Positions 26,903-36,759 are shown, counted from the first letter of the stretch. The stretch is DNA of 64,000 nucleotides from Cyanobacteria bacterium SIG26 (GCA_015152555.1 SUTS01000001.1:62001-126000), one strand, 5' to 3'. The notes: generated by a model from the letters alone, not told the origin. Made by a program: numbers and translations.

Positions 26903-29710
26903 TTACTGAATTGCTTCAATACAATCTTGGCAAACACCATCTGCGTTAAGGTTTCTGTATTTCCAACATCTTACACATTTTTCACCTTGAGCTTTAGTTA
27001 CCCATACAGTATAACCATCTTCAGAGTATTCATTAAGAACATCTGAAGGAGCTGTTTCAGAAAGATTAGCTTGAGATACGATATATATGTCAGCTAAATC
27101 AGATGCATTTGCTTGTAATACAGCACTGTCTTCAGCTTTAACCCAAACTGCAACTTCTAATGAGCTTCCGACTTTTTTGTCAGCTCTAAGCGGTTCTATA
27201 GCACGAGATACAACCTCTCTAGATTTCAAGATTTTTGTAAATTCAGCCTCAATTTCTGGTGCATTCCATTTATCATTTACTGATGGCCAGTCAGATAAAA
27301 GAATACTGATTAAACCACCGCGTTGCATTTCTGGAATATTTTGCCAAATATCTTCTGCTTGGTGAGGCATTACAGGAGCTAAAATCTTCACTAATGCCAT
27401 CAAATTCTCAAATAATACAGTTTGACACGCACGGCGAGAAAGTGATTTTTTACCTGCTGTATACAATCTATCTTTTACAATATCCAAATAGAATGAACTC
27501 AAATCAACTGCCGCAAAATTTTGTAAGCATTGAAAATATTTGTAGAATTCGTAATTTTCAAACGCTTCTGTTACTTCAGCGATTAGTTTATTTAATTTAT
27601 GTAATGCAAATTTATCGATATTTTTAAGCTCATCATATTGAACATAATCAACAGCAGGATCAAAATCAAATAAATTACCACTCAAAAATCTTGCAGTATT
27701 TCTTGTCTTTTTAAAGATTTCTGTTAACTGCCCGATAATGTTATTACCGATTTTGATGTCATTTCTATAGTCTACTGACGCTGCCCAAAGTCTTAGGATA
27801 TCTGCACCATAATTTTTGATAATATCATCCGGTCTAATGTAGTTACCTAAAGATTTCGACATTTTGCGTCCATCTTCACCAAATACAAATCCGTGAGTTA
27901 ATACTTGTTTGTATGGCGCTTTACCTTGAGTTGCTATTGATGTTAATAAAGAAGATTGGAACCAACCTCTGTGTTGATCTGAACCTTCTAAGTACATATC
28001 AACAGGAGTGTGTCCTAATTCGTCAGCTCTATTTTCTACAACCGCTCTCCATGAAACCCCTGAGTCAAACCATACATCCATAATATCTTTTTCTTTACGG
28101 AAGTGATTTTTGCCACATTTTGGACATACAAAACCACTTGGCAATAATTCCGTAGCGGAATATTTAACCCACGCATCAGAACTTTCTTTTTCAAACATTT
28201 TTGCTACATTTTCAATTGTTTCTGGAGTACAAATAACTTCATCGCAATCTTCGCAATAGAAAATTGGAATAGGCACACCCCAAGCTCTTTGTCTTGAAAT
28301 ACACCAATCTGTACGAGTTTCAACCATATTACCAATACGGTTTTCTCCACTTGCAGGAATCCATTTTACATTATGTATTGCATCTAAAGTTTCTTGTCTA
28401 AATTTGTCAACTTTCACAAACCATTGTGGAGTTGCTCTATAAATAACAGGCTTTTTACATCTCCAACAATGTGGATAACTATGTTGGATATCTTGTTGTG
28501 ATAGTAAAGCCCCACAGCTTTCTAACATTTCGATAACCATCGCATTACCCTTATAATAAGGAACTCCAACAAGTTCTGAAATACCAACAATATCTGTCCA
28601 TACACCAGCTCCATCAAGTGGTGAGAACACTTCAATATTATATCTACAACCAACTTCATAATCTTCTAAACCGTGACCGGGTGCAGTATGTACAGAACCA
28701 GTACCAGCATCTAAAGTTACGTGTTCACCCAAAATGATTGGTGATTTTCTGTCTAGTAACGGATGTTTTGTATTTAATAATTCTAAATCTTGACCTGTGC
28801 ATCTGCCGATAACTTCTATATCAGCTTCTTCCCAACCTACATCTTTTAAGAAAGCTCCTAAAAGTTCTTGAGCTGCAACATAAATATCACCATTATATTT
28901 GAAGAATGTATACTCAAATCTTGGATGCATAGAAATCGCCATATTTGATGGGATTGTCCAAGGTGTAGTTGTCCAGATTATAGCATATACATTTTCATTT
29001 TCTACAGGCGCAAAGTTTTGAATAGTTGATAATGCATCAGCTTCAAATTTAAATCTTACATAAATTGAAGTTGATGTATGGTCAGCATATTCAACTTCGG
29101 CCTCTGCCAAAGCTGTTTCGCAAGATGCACACCAATATACAGGTTTTAAACCTTTTTCGATGTAGCCTTTGCTATACATTTCACCAAAAACTCTAACTTG
29201 TTCAGCTTCATAATCGCCATCAATTGTTAAATATGGTTTTTCCCAATTCCCTAGAACGCCAAGGCGCTTGAATTCATTTTCTTGACCTTTTAAGTTTTTA
29301 TGAGCAAATTCTCTACATTTTGCTCTAAGTTCAGTTTCTGTAATTGAGTGACGACCACCTTTAATATTTTTTACAACAGCATTTTCAATAGGTAAACCGT
29401 GTCCATCATACCCTGGAACGTATGGCGCATAAAATCCTTTTTGTGATTTATATTTAATTAAAATATCTTTTAAAATTTTGTTCAATGCGGTACCAACGTG
29501 GATTTTTTCCGAACTCAAATATGGTGGTCCATCATGCAATACAAACGAATTTGTTTTATCCTTTCCAGAAATAATCTTTTCATAGATATTATTTTCTTCC
29601 CAGAATTTTTGTATTTCTAATTCTCGAACAGTAGCATTTGCTCTCATTGCTAAAGTAGTTTGAGGCAAATTCAAAGTGTTTTTATACTCAACTTTTGTAC
29701 TTTCTGTCAT
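26903..29710 (-). CDS. ileS: Isoleucyl-tRNA synthetase
   Basis: This 935-aa class I synthetase charges tRNA-Ile. The HIGH-type motif is HVGT (71-74) after DGPPYLSSEKI. The KMSKS motif is GRKMSKSLGN near 612-620. The editing (CP1) domain includes TTTPWTIPSN. The C-terminal zinc motif C-V-R-C ... C-Q-D-C is near 920-932. This is the usual bacterial type with a C-terminal zinc finger. It starts 4 bp after the dicarboxylate symporter gene. I see no T-box leader. Confidence 0.96.
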   Translation of the reverse strand: MTESTKVEYKNTLNLPQTTLAMRANATVRELEIQKFWEENNIYEKIISGKDKTNSFVLHDGPPYLSSEKIHVGTALNKILKDILIKYKSQKGFYAPYVPGYDGHGLPIENAVVKNIKGGRHSITETELRAKCREFAHKNLKGQENEFKRLGVLGNWEKPYLTIDGDYEAEQVRVFGEMYSKGYIEKGLKPVYWCASCETALAEAEVEYADHTSTSIYVRFKFEADALSTIQNFAPVENENVYAIIWTTTPWTIPSNMAISMHPRFEYTFFKYNGDIYVAAQELLGAFLKDVGWEEADIEVIGRCTGQDLELLNTKHPLLDRKSPIILGEHVTLDAGTGSVHTAPGHGLEDYEVGCRYNIEVFSPLDGAGVWTDIVGISELVGVPYYKGNAMVIEMLESCGALLSQQDIQHSYPHCWRCKKPVIYRATPQWFVKVDKFRQETLDAIHNVKWIPASGENRIGNMVETRTDWCISRQRAWGVPIPIFYCEDCDEVICTPETIENVAKMFEKESSDAWVKYSATELLPSGFVCPKCGKNHFRKEKDIMDVWFDSGVSWRAVVENRADELGHTPVDMYLEGSDQHRGWFQSSLLTSIATQGKAPYKQVLTHGFVFGEDGRKMSKSLGNYIRPDDIIKNYGADILRLWAASVDYRNDIKIGNNIIGQLTEIFKKTRNTARFLSGNLFDFDPAVDYVQYDELKNIDKFALHKLNKLIAEVTEAFENYEFYKYFQCLQNFAAVDLSSFYLDIVKDRLYTAGKKSLSRRACQTVLFENLMALVKILAPVMPHQAEDIWQNIPEMQRGGLISILLSDWPSVNDKWNAPEIEAEFTKILKSREVVSRAIEPLRADKKVGSSLEVAVWVKAEDSAVLQANASDLADIYIVSQANLSETAPSDVLNEYSEDGYTVWVTKAQGEKCVRCWKYRNLNADGVCQDCIEAIQ

Positions 29711-29714
29711 TTTA

Positions 29715-31040
29715 CTATTCCTCTGTTTTCAATGTAACGTTACTATTAACTTGTTTCAAACCGTTAAAAGACCAAGTGAGTTTATTATCTTCATCGGTTT
29801 GTTTTATGAATAATCTCATTTTATCATAATCAAATTCTTTTTCCCAGCGTGCAATAACAACTGTTGCAACACAGTTACCAACAAGGTTAACAGTTGTTCT
29901 GCCCATGTCAAGAATTTGGTCTATGCCTAACAATATTGCGACCCCAATAATTGGAATATTGAAACTGGATAAAGTTCCAGCAAGCACGATTAACGAAACT
30001 CTTGGAACTCCTGCAATTCCTTTACTTGTTAACATTAAAGCTAGCATCATTAACAACTGTTGGTTCAAATCTAAGTTTATTCCGCAAATTTGAGATGAAA
30101 AAATTACCGCCATTGCAAGGTATAATGTACTACCATCAAGGTTAAATGTGTAACCTGTTGGCATTACAAAACTAACAATATTTTGTGGAACCCCAAATCT
30201 TTCCATAATTTCGATAGCTTTTGGAAATGCTGCTTCAGAACTAGCTGTTGAAAATGCTAATAATGCAGGTTCTTGAATCGCCTTAAGCAAACTTCTAAAA
30301 GAAATCCTTGCATATTTACAAGCGATAAATAATACCAACAATACAAATACTGCTAATGCTGTATATAATGAGAAAATAATTTTTGCGTAATTTTTTAGGA
30401 TAGAAAGACCATTCATTCCGACTGTTGATGCAATTGCTCCGAAAATTCCAAGTGGTGCAAAATACATAACGTATTCTGTAAATTTGAACATGATTTGGGA
30501 AACTGAATTAAGTAATTTCATTACAGGGTCAGCTTTTTTGCCAACTGCTACAATTGCTATTGCAAAGAAGATTGAAAATACAACAATTTGCAATAAATTA
30601 CCTTCAGACATTGCCTGAACAATACTTGTCGGGAATACATTTACAATCATTTCTGATATAGATGTATGAGGTGTTGTAACAGCCATTAAACCTGCTTCTT
30701 TTAATAATTCTGGATTTGCAACAGTACCAGTCGCAAAACCTTTTCCGGGATTAAAAACATTTCCCATAGTAAGTCCGATAATCAATGCTAATGTTGTAAC
30801 TATTTCGAAATAAATTATAGTTTTAACACCAAGTTTACCTAATTTTTTAGTATCCCCATGTCCGGCAATACCTGTAACAAGAGTTGCAAACAATAACGGA
30901 GCAATAATCATTTTTACCATACGTAAAAATATCAGCGCAAATGCTCTCATTTTCACCGCCATATGCGGTGCAAAATGACCAAATAATACTCCGGCTATAA
31001 GCGCCACAAATATTAATATTGTCAGACGTGAATGTTTCAA
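29715..31040 (-). CDS. Dicarboxylate/amino acid:cation symporter (DctA/GltP family)
   Basis: This 441-aa secondary transporter has about eight membrane helices and two re-entrant loops. The Ser-rich hairpin tip reads AFSTASSEAAFP, followed by PTGYTFNLDGS, which is closer to the C4-dicarboxylate members (DctA) than to glutamate carriers (PLGATINMDGT). The tail GRTTVNLVGNCVATVVIARW is also DctA-like. Substrate is probably a C4-dicarboxylate such as succinate or malate, but acidic amino acids cannot be excluded. Translation starts at TTG (31038-31040) behind a GAGG site. Its coupling to ileS, 4 bp downstream, has no obvious metabolic reason. Confidence 0.88.
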   Translation of the reverse strand: MKHSRLTILIFVALIAGVLFGHFAPHMAVKMRAFALIFLRMVKMIIAPLLFATLVTGIAGHGDTKKLGKLGVKTIIYFEIVTTLALIIGLTMGNVFNPGKGFATGTVANPELLKEAGLMAVTTPHTSISEMIVNVFPTSIVQAMSEGNLLQIVVFSIFFAIAIVAVGKKADPVMKLLNSVSQIMFKFTEYVMYFAPLGIFGAIASTVGMNGLSILKNYAKIIFSLYTALAVFVLLVLFIACKYARISFRSLLKAIQEPALLAFSTASSEAAFPKAIEIMERFGVPQNIVSFVMPTGYTFNLDGSTLYLAMAVIFSSQICGINLDLNQQLLMMLALMLTSKGIAGVPRVSLIVLAGTLSSFNIPIIGVAILLGIDQILDMGRTTVNLVGNCVATVVIARWEKEFDYDKMRLFIKQTDEDNKLTWSFNGLKQVNSNVTLKTEE

Positions 31041-31118
31041 TCCTTACCTCTTTAATGATTATAAAACAAACATATCCTTAATAACACGTGTGACGAGTAT
31101 TTTGTAAAAATTTTTACA

Positions 31119-33704
31119 TTATTCTTTTGTAACTACAGACATAATATAATTATCCGTAAAATACTTATTCGCAACCTCAATAATATCAGAATCCGTAACA
31201 CTATTTATAAGTTCTTCATATCTATCTTTAAACTCATAACCTTTTGTTGATGTTTCGTACCAAGCTATAGTTGTAGCCTTATCGAGGTTAGTCTCAAGCC
31301 CGATAACATAATTACCAAGAAGCTTCTCTTTCGCATCTTTTAATTCTTTATCTCCGACATATTCAGTTTTAAGTCGATTTATCTCTTTAAACAAACCCTC
31401 TTTAGCAACATCTAAAGTATTAGGATTAGTACCGATATAAAGCATAAAACTTCCGCGTAAAACATTCGGTGAATACCCCGAACCTAACTGATAAGCCAAA
31501 CCTTGTTGATCTCGTAAGTTTTTAAATAATCTTGAACTCATGCCGGTACCTAAGATTGAATCAATTACTTGTAAAGTTGCATAATCCTTATCATTTAATA
31601 TTCCATCGACTTGCCATCCCAACATAACCCAAGCGGTTTCCGTAGTCGGCATTTTCAAAACACTTTCGCGAGCCGAATCAATATAAGATATTCTTGAATT
31701 CTGTATTGTATAATCAAAACTCAAATCACAAGTTTTACTAAATATCTTATTCAATTCTTGTATTGCAAAATCCTTATCCACATTACCATTTATTGATATA
31801 ACCATATTATTTGGATTAAACAAATTATTATAATAATCCACTATATCTTGACGTTTTATATTCGGAAGATTCTGTTCTAAAACTCTTGCTGAAATAGAAT
31901 AAGGTGTTCCTCTATAAATCAAATCACGATAAATTTCTGCAGCTTGTTGAATTGCAATATCTTTACTCTGTTTTATCGAGTTTAATTTATTAGTTTTAAC
32001 TTTCTCCACCTCAAAATCATCAAATGTCGCATTATTAACAATTTCATCCAACAACTCGAGTGTTTTACAAAATTCATCTTTTGTCGTTAACACAGATATC
32101 AAAAAAGCATCCGCTCTAGTTGATGGAACAATTTTTATCCCATTATCTTCTAACACTTGAGACAATTCCAAAGATGTATAATTCTTTGTACCTTTAAGCA
32201 TAGTAGAAGCTGTCAAATTCGCAGTTCCGGGAATAGATTCAACAAATTGCCCGCCTTTTATATTTATGCTTATAGCAATAATATCATTGACTGAATTCTG
32301 CGTATATAATAGCGTTGAGCCATTAGATAACTTATATTTTTCAGTACCGTTTGAAGAATTTACCAATTCTGCAGTCCCTAAATTTTGAACAGAATGGGAC
32401 ACCGGAATCTCTTTTGCATTTTCAGGTAAAATAATTGAAACTGCACTTTTATTTAATCCTAAATACTTATTAGCGACTTTTTTAACCTGTTCTTTTGTAA
32501 CACATTTTATTTGATCCAAATAGGTATCATAAAATTTTATATCATTTGTTAACGTCATTGTATAACCAATTTCAGTTGCAATATTTGTTATGGATTCTCT
32601 GGCATAATAAGTTGTTCTCTCTATTATGTTTTTAGCAAGATTAACTTGTTCTTCCGTAACACCTTGATTTTGAATTTTTTCAATTTCTTCAAAAATAGTA
32701 TCTTGAATCTGCTTACAATTTTGCGGTTCAAAATTAACCATCACATAAAATATACCATCATCTTTAAATGTAGTATTTCCCGCATCAACAGAAAAAGCTA
32801 ATCTTTTCTTCTCTTTTATAACTTGATTTAAAACAGAGGAACGACCATCACCCAAAATTGTAGCTAAAACATCTAACGCATAAGAATCTTTTTCATCAAT
32901 AGGAACCCCACGGAATCCAACAACCATATACCCCGATTCTGTCGGCAAATATTCGACTTTTTTCACCTGTTTATTTAAAATCTCTTCTTTTGGATAAATA
33001 TTTTTAGTTTGTTTTTGAGGTTGCCCATTAAATGTTTCCTTAATCCGCTGTAATGCATGTTCCGTATTGACATCACCAATAACAATTGTTATCATATTTG
33101 ATGGTGAATAATTCTTTTTATAAAAACTCAATACCTGATCACGAGTAATAGTCTCAATCACTTCACTTTTACCTATAACTTTTCTTTTATAAGGGTGCTC
33201 AGTATACAACATTGAATTCAAATTATCCTGTAAAATTCTAGTAGGAGACTTCAAATCCTTATTTATTTCTTCCAAAACGACTTTGCGCTCTCTTTCCATC
33301 TCATTACGAGGTACAAGCGGATTCATCATCATATCCGCATGAAGCTCGACAGCTAAATCAAAATCCTTTGAAGGTATTGTTACATAATAATGAGTAAAAT
33401 CCTTACTAGTCGCAGCATTTGTTATTGCACCCTTCGTTTCTAAAATTCTATCGAACTCACCAGGTTCATGATTTTTAGTACCCTTAAAAAATAAATGTTC
33501 CAGAAAATGAGCTACACCACTATTTGAATCATCTTCATCAATAGAACCTGTTTTGACCCAAGTATCAATAACAACAATCGGATTGTTATGTACTTCTTGA
33601 ATAACAACAGTTTGGCCATTATCAAGCCTAAACAACTGGGCTTCACTTGCCCAAACAAAATTCCCACCCAAAAATAATGCCGCTAATATCAAGATTTTTT
33701 TCAT
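31119..33704 (-). CDS. Secreted M16 zinc metallopeptidase, two-domain fused form
   Basis: This 861-aa protein has a signal peptide (cleaved near WAS|EAQ at residue 20). The N-terminal M16 unit has the inverted zinc motif HFLEH (66-70), and the third ligand lies in the following ERKVVLEEIN region near 137-146. The second M16 unit (about 440-861) lacks an HxxEH and would form the non-catalytic half of the clam-shell. The single-chain arrangement resembles pitrilysin-like periplasmic peptidases. It probably degrades peptides in the periplasm. It is monocistronic and convergent with nothing nearby. Confidence 0.92.
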   Translation of the reverse strand: MKKILILAALFLGGNFVWASEAQLFRLDNGQTVVIQEVHNNPIVVIDTWVKTGSIDEDDSNSGVAHFLEHLFFKGTKNHEPGEFDRILETKGAITNAATSKDFTHYYVTIPSKDFDLAVELHADMMMNPLVPRNEMERERKVVLEEINKDLKSPTRILQDNLNSMLYTEHPYKRKVIGKSEVIETITRDQVLSFYKKNYSPSNMITIVIGDVNTEHALQRIKETFNGQPQKQTKNIYPKEEILNKQVKKVEYLPTESGYMVVGFRGVPIDEKDSYALDVLATILGDGRSSVLNQVIKEKKRLAFSVDAGNTTFKDDGIFYVMVNFEPQNCKQIQDTIFEEIEKIQNQGVTEEQVNLAKNIIERTTYYARESITNIATEIGYTMTLTNDIKFYDTYLDQIKCVTKEQVKKVANKYLGLNKSAVSIILPENAKEIPVSHSVQNLGTAELVNSSNGTEKYKLSNGSTLLYTQNSVNDIIAISINIKGGQFVESIPGTANLTASTMLKGTKNYTSLELSQVLEDNGIKIVPSTRADAFLISVLTTKDEFCKTLELLDEIVNNATFDDFEVEKVKTNKLNSIKQSKDIAIQQAAEIYRDLIYRGTPYSISARVLEQNLPNIKRQDIVDYYNNLFNPNNMVISINGNVDKDFAIQELNKIFSKTCDLSFDYTIQNSRISYIDSARESVLKMPTTETAWVMLGWQVDGILNDKDYATLQVIDSILGTGMSSRLFKNLRDQQGLAYQLGSGYSPNVLRGSFMLYIGTNPNTLDVAKEGLFKEINRLKTEYVGDKELKDAKEKLLGNYVIGLETNLDKATTIAWYETSTKGYEFKDRYEELINSVTDSDIIEVANKYFTDNYIMSVVTKE

Positions 33705-33889
33705 TATAAACCACCCTTTTTAATTAAATTATATAACAAAAGAGTTTTCGTAAATAGGTTAATAGGAGAAAAATTTTCGCGAAAGAAAAAAGTTAAGAAT
33801 TGTAAAAATAAATGCTAATTTATTAAAGTTTATTGTAATCAATGCCGAATAAATAAGAGTGAAGATTATTCAATAAGGAGAATATTATT

Positions 33890-34261
33890 ATGACAGGTGA
33901 AGTAAACAACGATGTAAAAATTGGCGGATTAGCAGCAAGTACTCCGGCGAAAATTGAAGCAGGGAAGAAAATGGCGGAATTACGAACAAAAGCAATTGAA
34001 ATAAACAAACAGTTAAATGATGTTATAGGTAAGCTTCCTGCTGAAGTTCAAGAAGCATACCACGCATACAAAAGATTGGATAATGCCGAAGAAAAACTTG
34101 AAGAAATAACCGAAAAAGCTTACTTTGAAGGTAAAATCCCAGATTCAGAAGTAACAGCACAAGCTCAGGAAGTCGAAAACTTAAAAAAAGAATTAGCAAA
34201 ACTTGAAGCTAAAATTCCTGAAAATTATAAAGAAATATACAATACAGTAAAAAACTATTAG
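33890..34261 (+). CDS. Small coiled-coil protein
   Basis: This 123-aa acidic protein is not recognised. The first 25 residues are Ala/Gly-rich. From about 25 to 115 the sequence is strongly helical with heptad-like spacing (AELRTKAIEINKQLNDVIG, NAEEKLEEITEKAY, QEVENLKKELAKLEAKI). It probably forms a coiled-coil hairpin. There is no signal peptide. An AAGGAG ribosome-binding site precedes the ATG, and a strong GC-rich hairpin follows the stop. No neighbour indicates its function. Confidence 0.75.
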   Translation: MTGEVNNDVKIGGLAASTPAKIEAGKKMAELRTKAIEINKQLNDVIGKLPAEVQEAYHAYKRLDNAEEKLEEITEKAYFEGKIPDSEVTAQAQEVENLKKELAKLEAKIPENYKEIYNTVKNY

Positions 34262-34279
34262 TATTAGACGAAATTTGGG

Positions 34280-34302
34280 CGGCGGATGGAAACCATCCGC
34301 CG
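34280..34302 (+). terminator. GC-rich hairpin after the coiled-coil gene
   Basis: CGGCGGATGG-AAA-CCATCCGCCG is a perfect 10-bp stem, 18 bp after the stop codon. The following U-tract is interrupted (ACTTTGTTATT), so it may act as a terminator or as a stabilising 3' end. Confidence 0.65.
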
Positions 34303-34322
34303 ACTTTGTTATTATTACTTTG

Positions 34323-34460
34323 TTATTCTTGCGCAAATTGATCTTTACCTACAGAACACAATGGACAAACATAATCTTCCGGTAAATCTTCAAATGCTAC
34401 ACCATCGTTTTCTGACGGATCATAAACATAACCACATACTGTACAAACCCATTTTTCCAT
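34323..34460 (-). CDS. Rubredoxin
   Basis: This 45-aa protein is a one-iron electron carrier. The four Fe ligands are in CTVCGY (C6, C9) and [11 protein letters not shown] (C32, C35), with the aromatic core residues W4, Y11, Y13 and F23 expected for rubredoxin. The gene begins 2 bp after the Fur/PerR-family gene and is surely cotranscribed. In anaerobes rubredoxin passes electrons to rubrerythrin or superoxide reductase to detoxify peroxide and superoxide, which suits a PerR-type operon. The 45-residue length is slightly short of the usual 52-54, the C-terminal tail being trimmed. Confidence 0.93.
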   Translation of the reverse strand: MEKWVCTVCGYVYDPSENDGVAFEDLPEDYVCPLCSVGKDQFAQE

Positions 34461-34462
34461 AA

Positions 34463-34849
34463 TTAATCGTCCTTTCTCTTTTTACATTCACTACATATAC
34501 CATGAAATACTATATCATGATTTGTTATCTCAAAACCTGTAGCCAATTGGGTATTTTTCACCAAATCTGGAGCTACACCAGCCGGGATATCAAAAACCTT
34601 CTTACATTCTTCACAAATCAAATGATAATGCTCATGTGTATTGTGATCAAAATGCGCAGAAGATTCCAAGCCATCAATTTTTTTTATTATACCTGCCTGA
34701 GCAAGTTGATTTAAGTTTCGATATAATGTCGTAAATCCAACATTAGAATTATCCTCTTTTAACAATTCCAATAAAACTTCTGCTGTTGGATGAACCGCAT
34801 TATTCGTTAGCATATCAAGAATTTTTTCTCTTTGTTTTGAATAATTCAT
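34463..34849 (-). CDS. Fur/PerR-family metalloregulator
   Basis: This 128-aa repressor has an N-terminal winged helix (recognition helix near [13 protein letters not shown], 37-49) and a C-terminal dimerisation domain. The structural zinc site is C79/C82 and C119/C122. The sensory metal site includes H67, H70 and HEHYH (72-76). Its promoter carries a near-perfect Fur-type operator, so it likely represses itself and rubredoxin. Cotranscription with rubredoxin favours a PerR-like peroxide sensor, but Fur cannot be excluded from sequence alone. Confidence 0.9.
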   Translation of the reverse strand: MNYSKQREKILDMLTNNAVHPTAEVLLELLKEDNSNVGFTTLYRNLNQLAQAGIIKKIDGLESSAHFDHNTHEHYHLICEECKKVFDIPAGVAPDLVKNTQLATGFEITNHDIVFHGICSECKKRKDD

Positions 34850-34863
34850 ATCTCACCTAAAAC

Positions 34864-34878
34864 TGATAACTATTATCA
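34864..34878 (-). promoter_or_regulatory. Fur/PerR operator (7-1-7 box)
   Basis: TGATAACTATTATCA matches the 7-1-7 consensus TGATAATnATTATCA at 13 of 14 defined positions. It begins at the -10 hexamer and covers the expected transcription start, so repressor binding would block RNA polymerase. Confidence 0.88.
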
Positions 34879-34906
34879 TTTTATATGATTTTTATGAATT
34901 TGTCAA
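34878..34906 (-). promoter_or_regulatory. Sigma70 promoter of the perR-like/rubredoxin operon
   Basis: On the minus strand TTGACA (34901-34906) and TAAAAT (34878-34883) are 17 bp apart: a consensus -35 and a 5/6 -10. The operator lies directly downstream. Confidence 0.85.
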
Positions 34907-34912
34907 GATATT

Positions 34913-36265
34913 TTAGTTTTCAGATTGTTGTTTTGCCAACTTTTTTTCAACATCTTTTTTTACTTGGTATTCTGAATCAGGACTCAATTTTCTTGTTAAC
35001 AGCATTGTTGCCGGTGCTAATATACCTAAAGCTCCGATACAAGCTCCCATATTTTTTAAAGTTGCAATTCTTTTTGATTTTCTTACGGATTTAAAGAATT
35101 CATCAAGGCTCTCACCGGAATTTTCATATTGTCCAAGAAGTTTTTCCAGTTTTTTACCTACACCTTTTAGTTTATCCAAGTCAATATATTTTCTGGTATC
35201 AACGTGAGAATTCGAATCTGAATCCTTAATAACTGCAATGATATCTGATTTTTTAGCCATATCTAAAACTAAATTATCATTATGAGATTGAACCGCATAT
35301 TTATACAATTCTACATCTGATTTAGAAGCCATTTGTTTGAACTCAGTTAAGTGTTCCTTTAATAAACCATCTTGGAATGATTGTTTTAATAATGGAGATT
35401 CAATAACTCTTGCATCTAAATCAATAGATTTTCCTTTCTTATCAGCATGCTTTTCTAATGCTCTTGCAATCATATCACCTACAAAATACATAAATGCCCA
35501 AAAACTGCCTTCTTTTATAACGTAACCCAAGAAATCTTGTGGATTTCTTGAATGTGCAAGTCTTTCACCAGTAATTGCACCATCTACAATCATCAAGTTT
35601 TTAACCGGATCAAAAATAAAATCTTGCATACCGGTAAAACTTATTTGTTTATCTTTTTTACCTTTTTTCTGAGAATTATTTATACTGTGAACATCGTCAA
35701 ATGCTGAAGAAAACGGTACAGGAGCCGTTACAGATTTTTTAGTATTATTAGCTTGTTTTTCAAAATAATCTTTTGCAATTTGATTTTCTGTGTATTTATG
35801 TCTAAATTTCGTCAATCCAAAATACGATGCACAGGTTAATATAGTTGAAGCCGCAAATTTTGCAACAGTTAAAGCTCTAAATTTTGACTGATGAGCTGCC
35901 ACGTTTTTAATGCTATTTTTTATTGCCTCAGTTGGCGCTAATTCTTCTGCTGCTTTTAAAATTTCAGGATTTTTCAATATTCTTGCGTCAAACTTCGGAT
36001 CAAAACCCATTGGCTTATGCACTACAAAATCAAAAACTTTTTTATAAGCAGGAATCCCTAAAAGCCAAATAGCTTGAGTTCCAAACTCATCAATAAATCT
36101 ATCTTTACCCTCTACACTATCACCTGAAATATATGAAGCTGCGGTTAAACCACAACTATTTGCAACATCTTTAATCGCTAATGGAACTAGTGAACTTCCG
36201 TTCCCTAATATGGAGTAAACTTTACTTGCTGTACTTACTGCTGTATTTGCTACGTTTGGTATCAT
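34913..36265 (-). CDS. Tagged membrane-type protein with internal duplication
   Basis: This 450-aa protein is not recognised. It has two related halves. GTQAIWLLGIPAYKKVFDFV followed by FDARILKNPEIL (about 62-103) resembles KEGSFWAFMYFVGDMIARAL followed by LDARVIESPLLK (about 245-290). The tag-like ISFTG (208-212) sits at the join between the halves, after a Lys-rich linker, instead of at the N-terminus. Hydrophobic stretches near 135-150 and 410-428 could be membrane helices. There is no signal peptide. Composition and tag suggest kinship with the left-edge gene at 1-2267. It is monocistronic. Confidence 0.75.
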   Translation of the reverse strand: MIPNVANTAVSTASKVYSILGNGSSLVPLAIKDVANSCGLTAASYISGDSVEGKDRFIDEFGTQAIWLLGIPAYKKVFDFVVHKPMGFDPKFDARILKNPEILKAAEELAPTEAIKNSIKNVAAHQSKFRALTVAKFAASTILTCASYFGLTKFRHKYTENQIAKDYFEKQANNTKKSVTAPVPFSSAFDDVHSINNSQKKGKKDKQISFTGMQDFIFDPVKNLMIVDGAITGERLAHSRNPQDFLGYVIKEGSFWAFMYFVGDMIARALEKHADKKGKSIDLDARVIESPLLKQSFQDGLLKEHLTEFKQMASKSDVELYKYAVQSHNDNLVLDMAKKSDIIAVIKDSDSNSHVDTRKYIDLDKLKGVGKKLEKLLGQYENSGESLDEFFKSVRKSKRIATLKNMGACIGALGILAPATMLLTRKLSPDSEYQVKKDVEKKLAKQQSEN

Positions 36266-36505
36266 TTTTCTTATCCTATTCTAGGGGTGTTATCAAAATT
36301 TATTCAAAATTTACCCCCACTCAACTTGTGTATTACAAGCCCCAAATTAAATTCATCAATTCTACGATTGGAGCATTCGCTTTTATAGTTGAGTTTCGTC
36401 GAATATTCATTATCTTCATAATTTTATTAACCTTCACTTTCTTTCTAAATTAACTGACAAACATTAATTGCTACTTTTACAATTATTATTTACCTTTTGT
36501 TACAT

Positions 36506-36545
36506 AAAAAACAAGACCTCCGATTTTTCAAAGGTCTTGTTTTTA
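36506..36545. terminator. Bidirectional terminator hairpin
   Basis: AAAACAAGACCT and AGGTCTTGTTTT form a 12-bp stem around a 12-nt loop, with A- and T-runs on both sides. Confidence 0.8.
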
Positions 36546-36650
36546 AATTTATAATCAACGCAACAACCGCCTCGTTATTTAAAACAAGCCTTTCAAGATT
36601 CGTCTGCTACGTCGGATATTTCTAATCATTTAATTGAGTTCCTTACTTGT

Positions 36651-36673
36651 TAAAAAAGGAGCTTTACGCTCCT
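36651..36673 (-). terminator. Terminator of tRNA-Glu
   Basis: On the minus strand AGGAGC-GTAAA-GCTCCT is followed by UUUUU, 10 bp past the CCA end of the tRNA. Confidence 0.85.
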
Positions 36674-36683
36674 GTGTTTTAAA

Positions 36684-36759
36684 TGGTACCCCCAAGCGAA
36701 TTCGAATCGCTGTCTACACCGTGAAAGGGTGTTGTCCTAGGCCTCTAGACGATGGGGGC
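36684..36759 (-). tRNA. tRNA-Glu (anticodon TTC)
   Basis: The 76-nt gene folds as a cloverleaf. The acceptor GCCCCCA pairs with TGGGGGT (G-U at 1-72), and the anticodon stem ACACC/GGTGT holds loop CTTTCAC with anticodon TTC. The T arm is AGCGA-TTCGAAT-TCGCT. The 3' CCA is encoded. A terminator follows directly. Confidence 0.96.

Noticed and set aside
29711-31118. Search for a T-box or other riboswitch before ileS
   Set aside because: ileS follows the symporter by 4 bp, and the region upstream of the symporter (31041-31118) shows no T-box motif or large fold.
36181-36453. 90-codon plus-strand ORF upstream of the 450-aa gene
   Set aside because: It overlaps the true gene antisense, has low-complexity Leu/Phe content and no ribosome-binding site.
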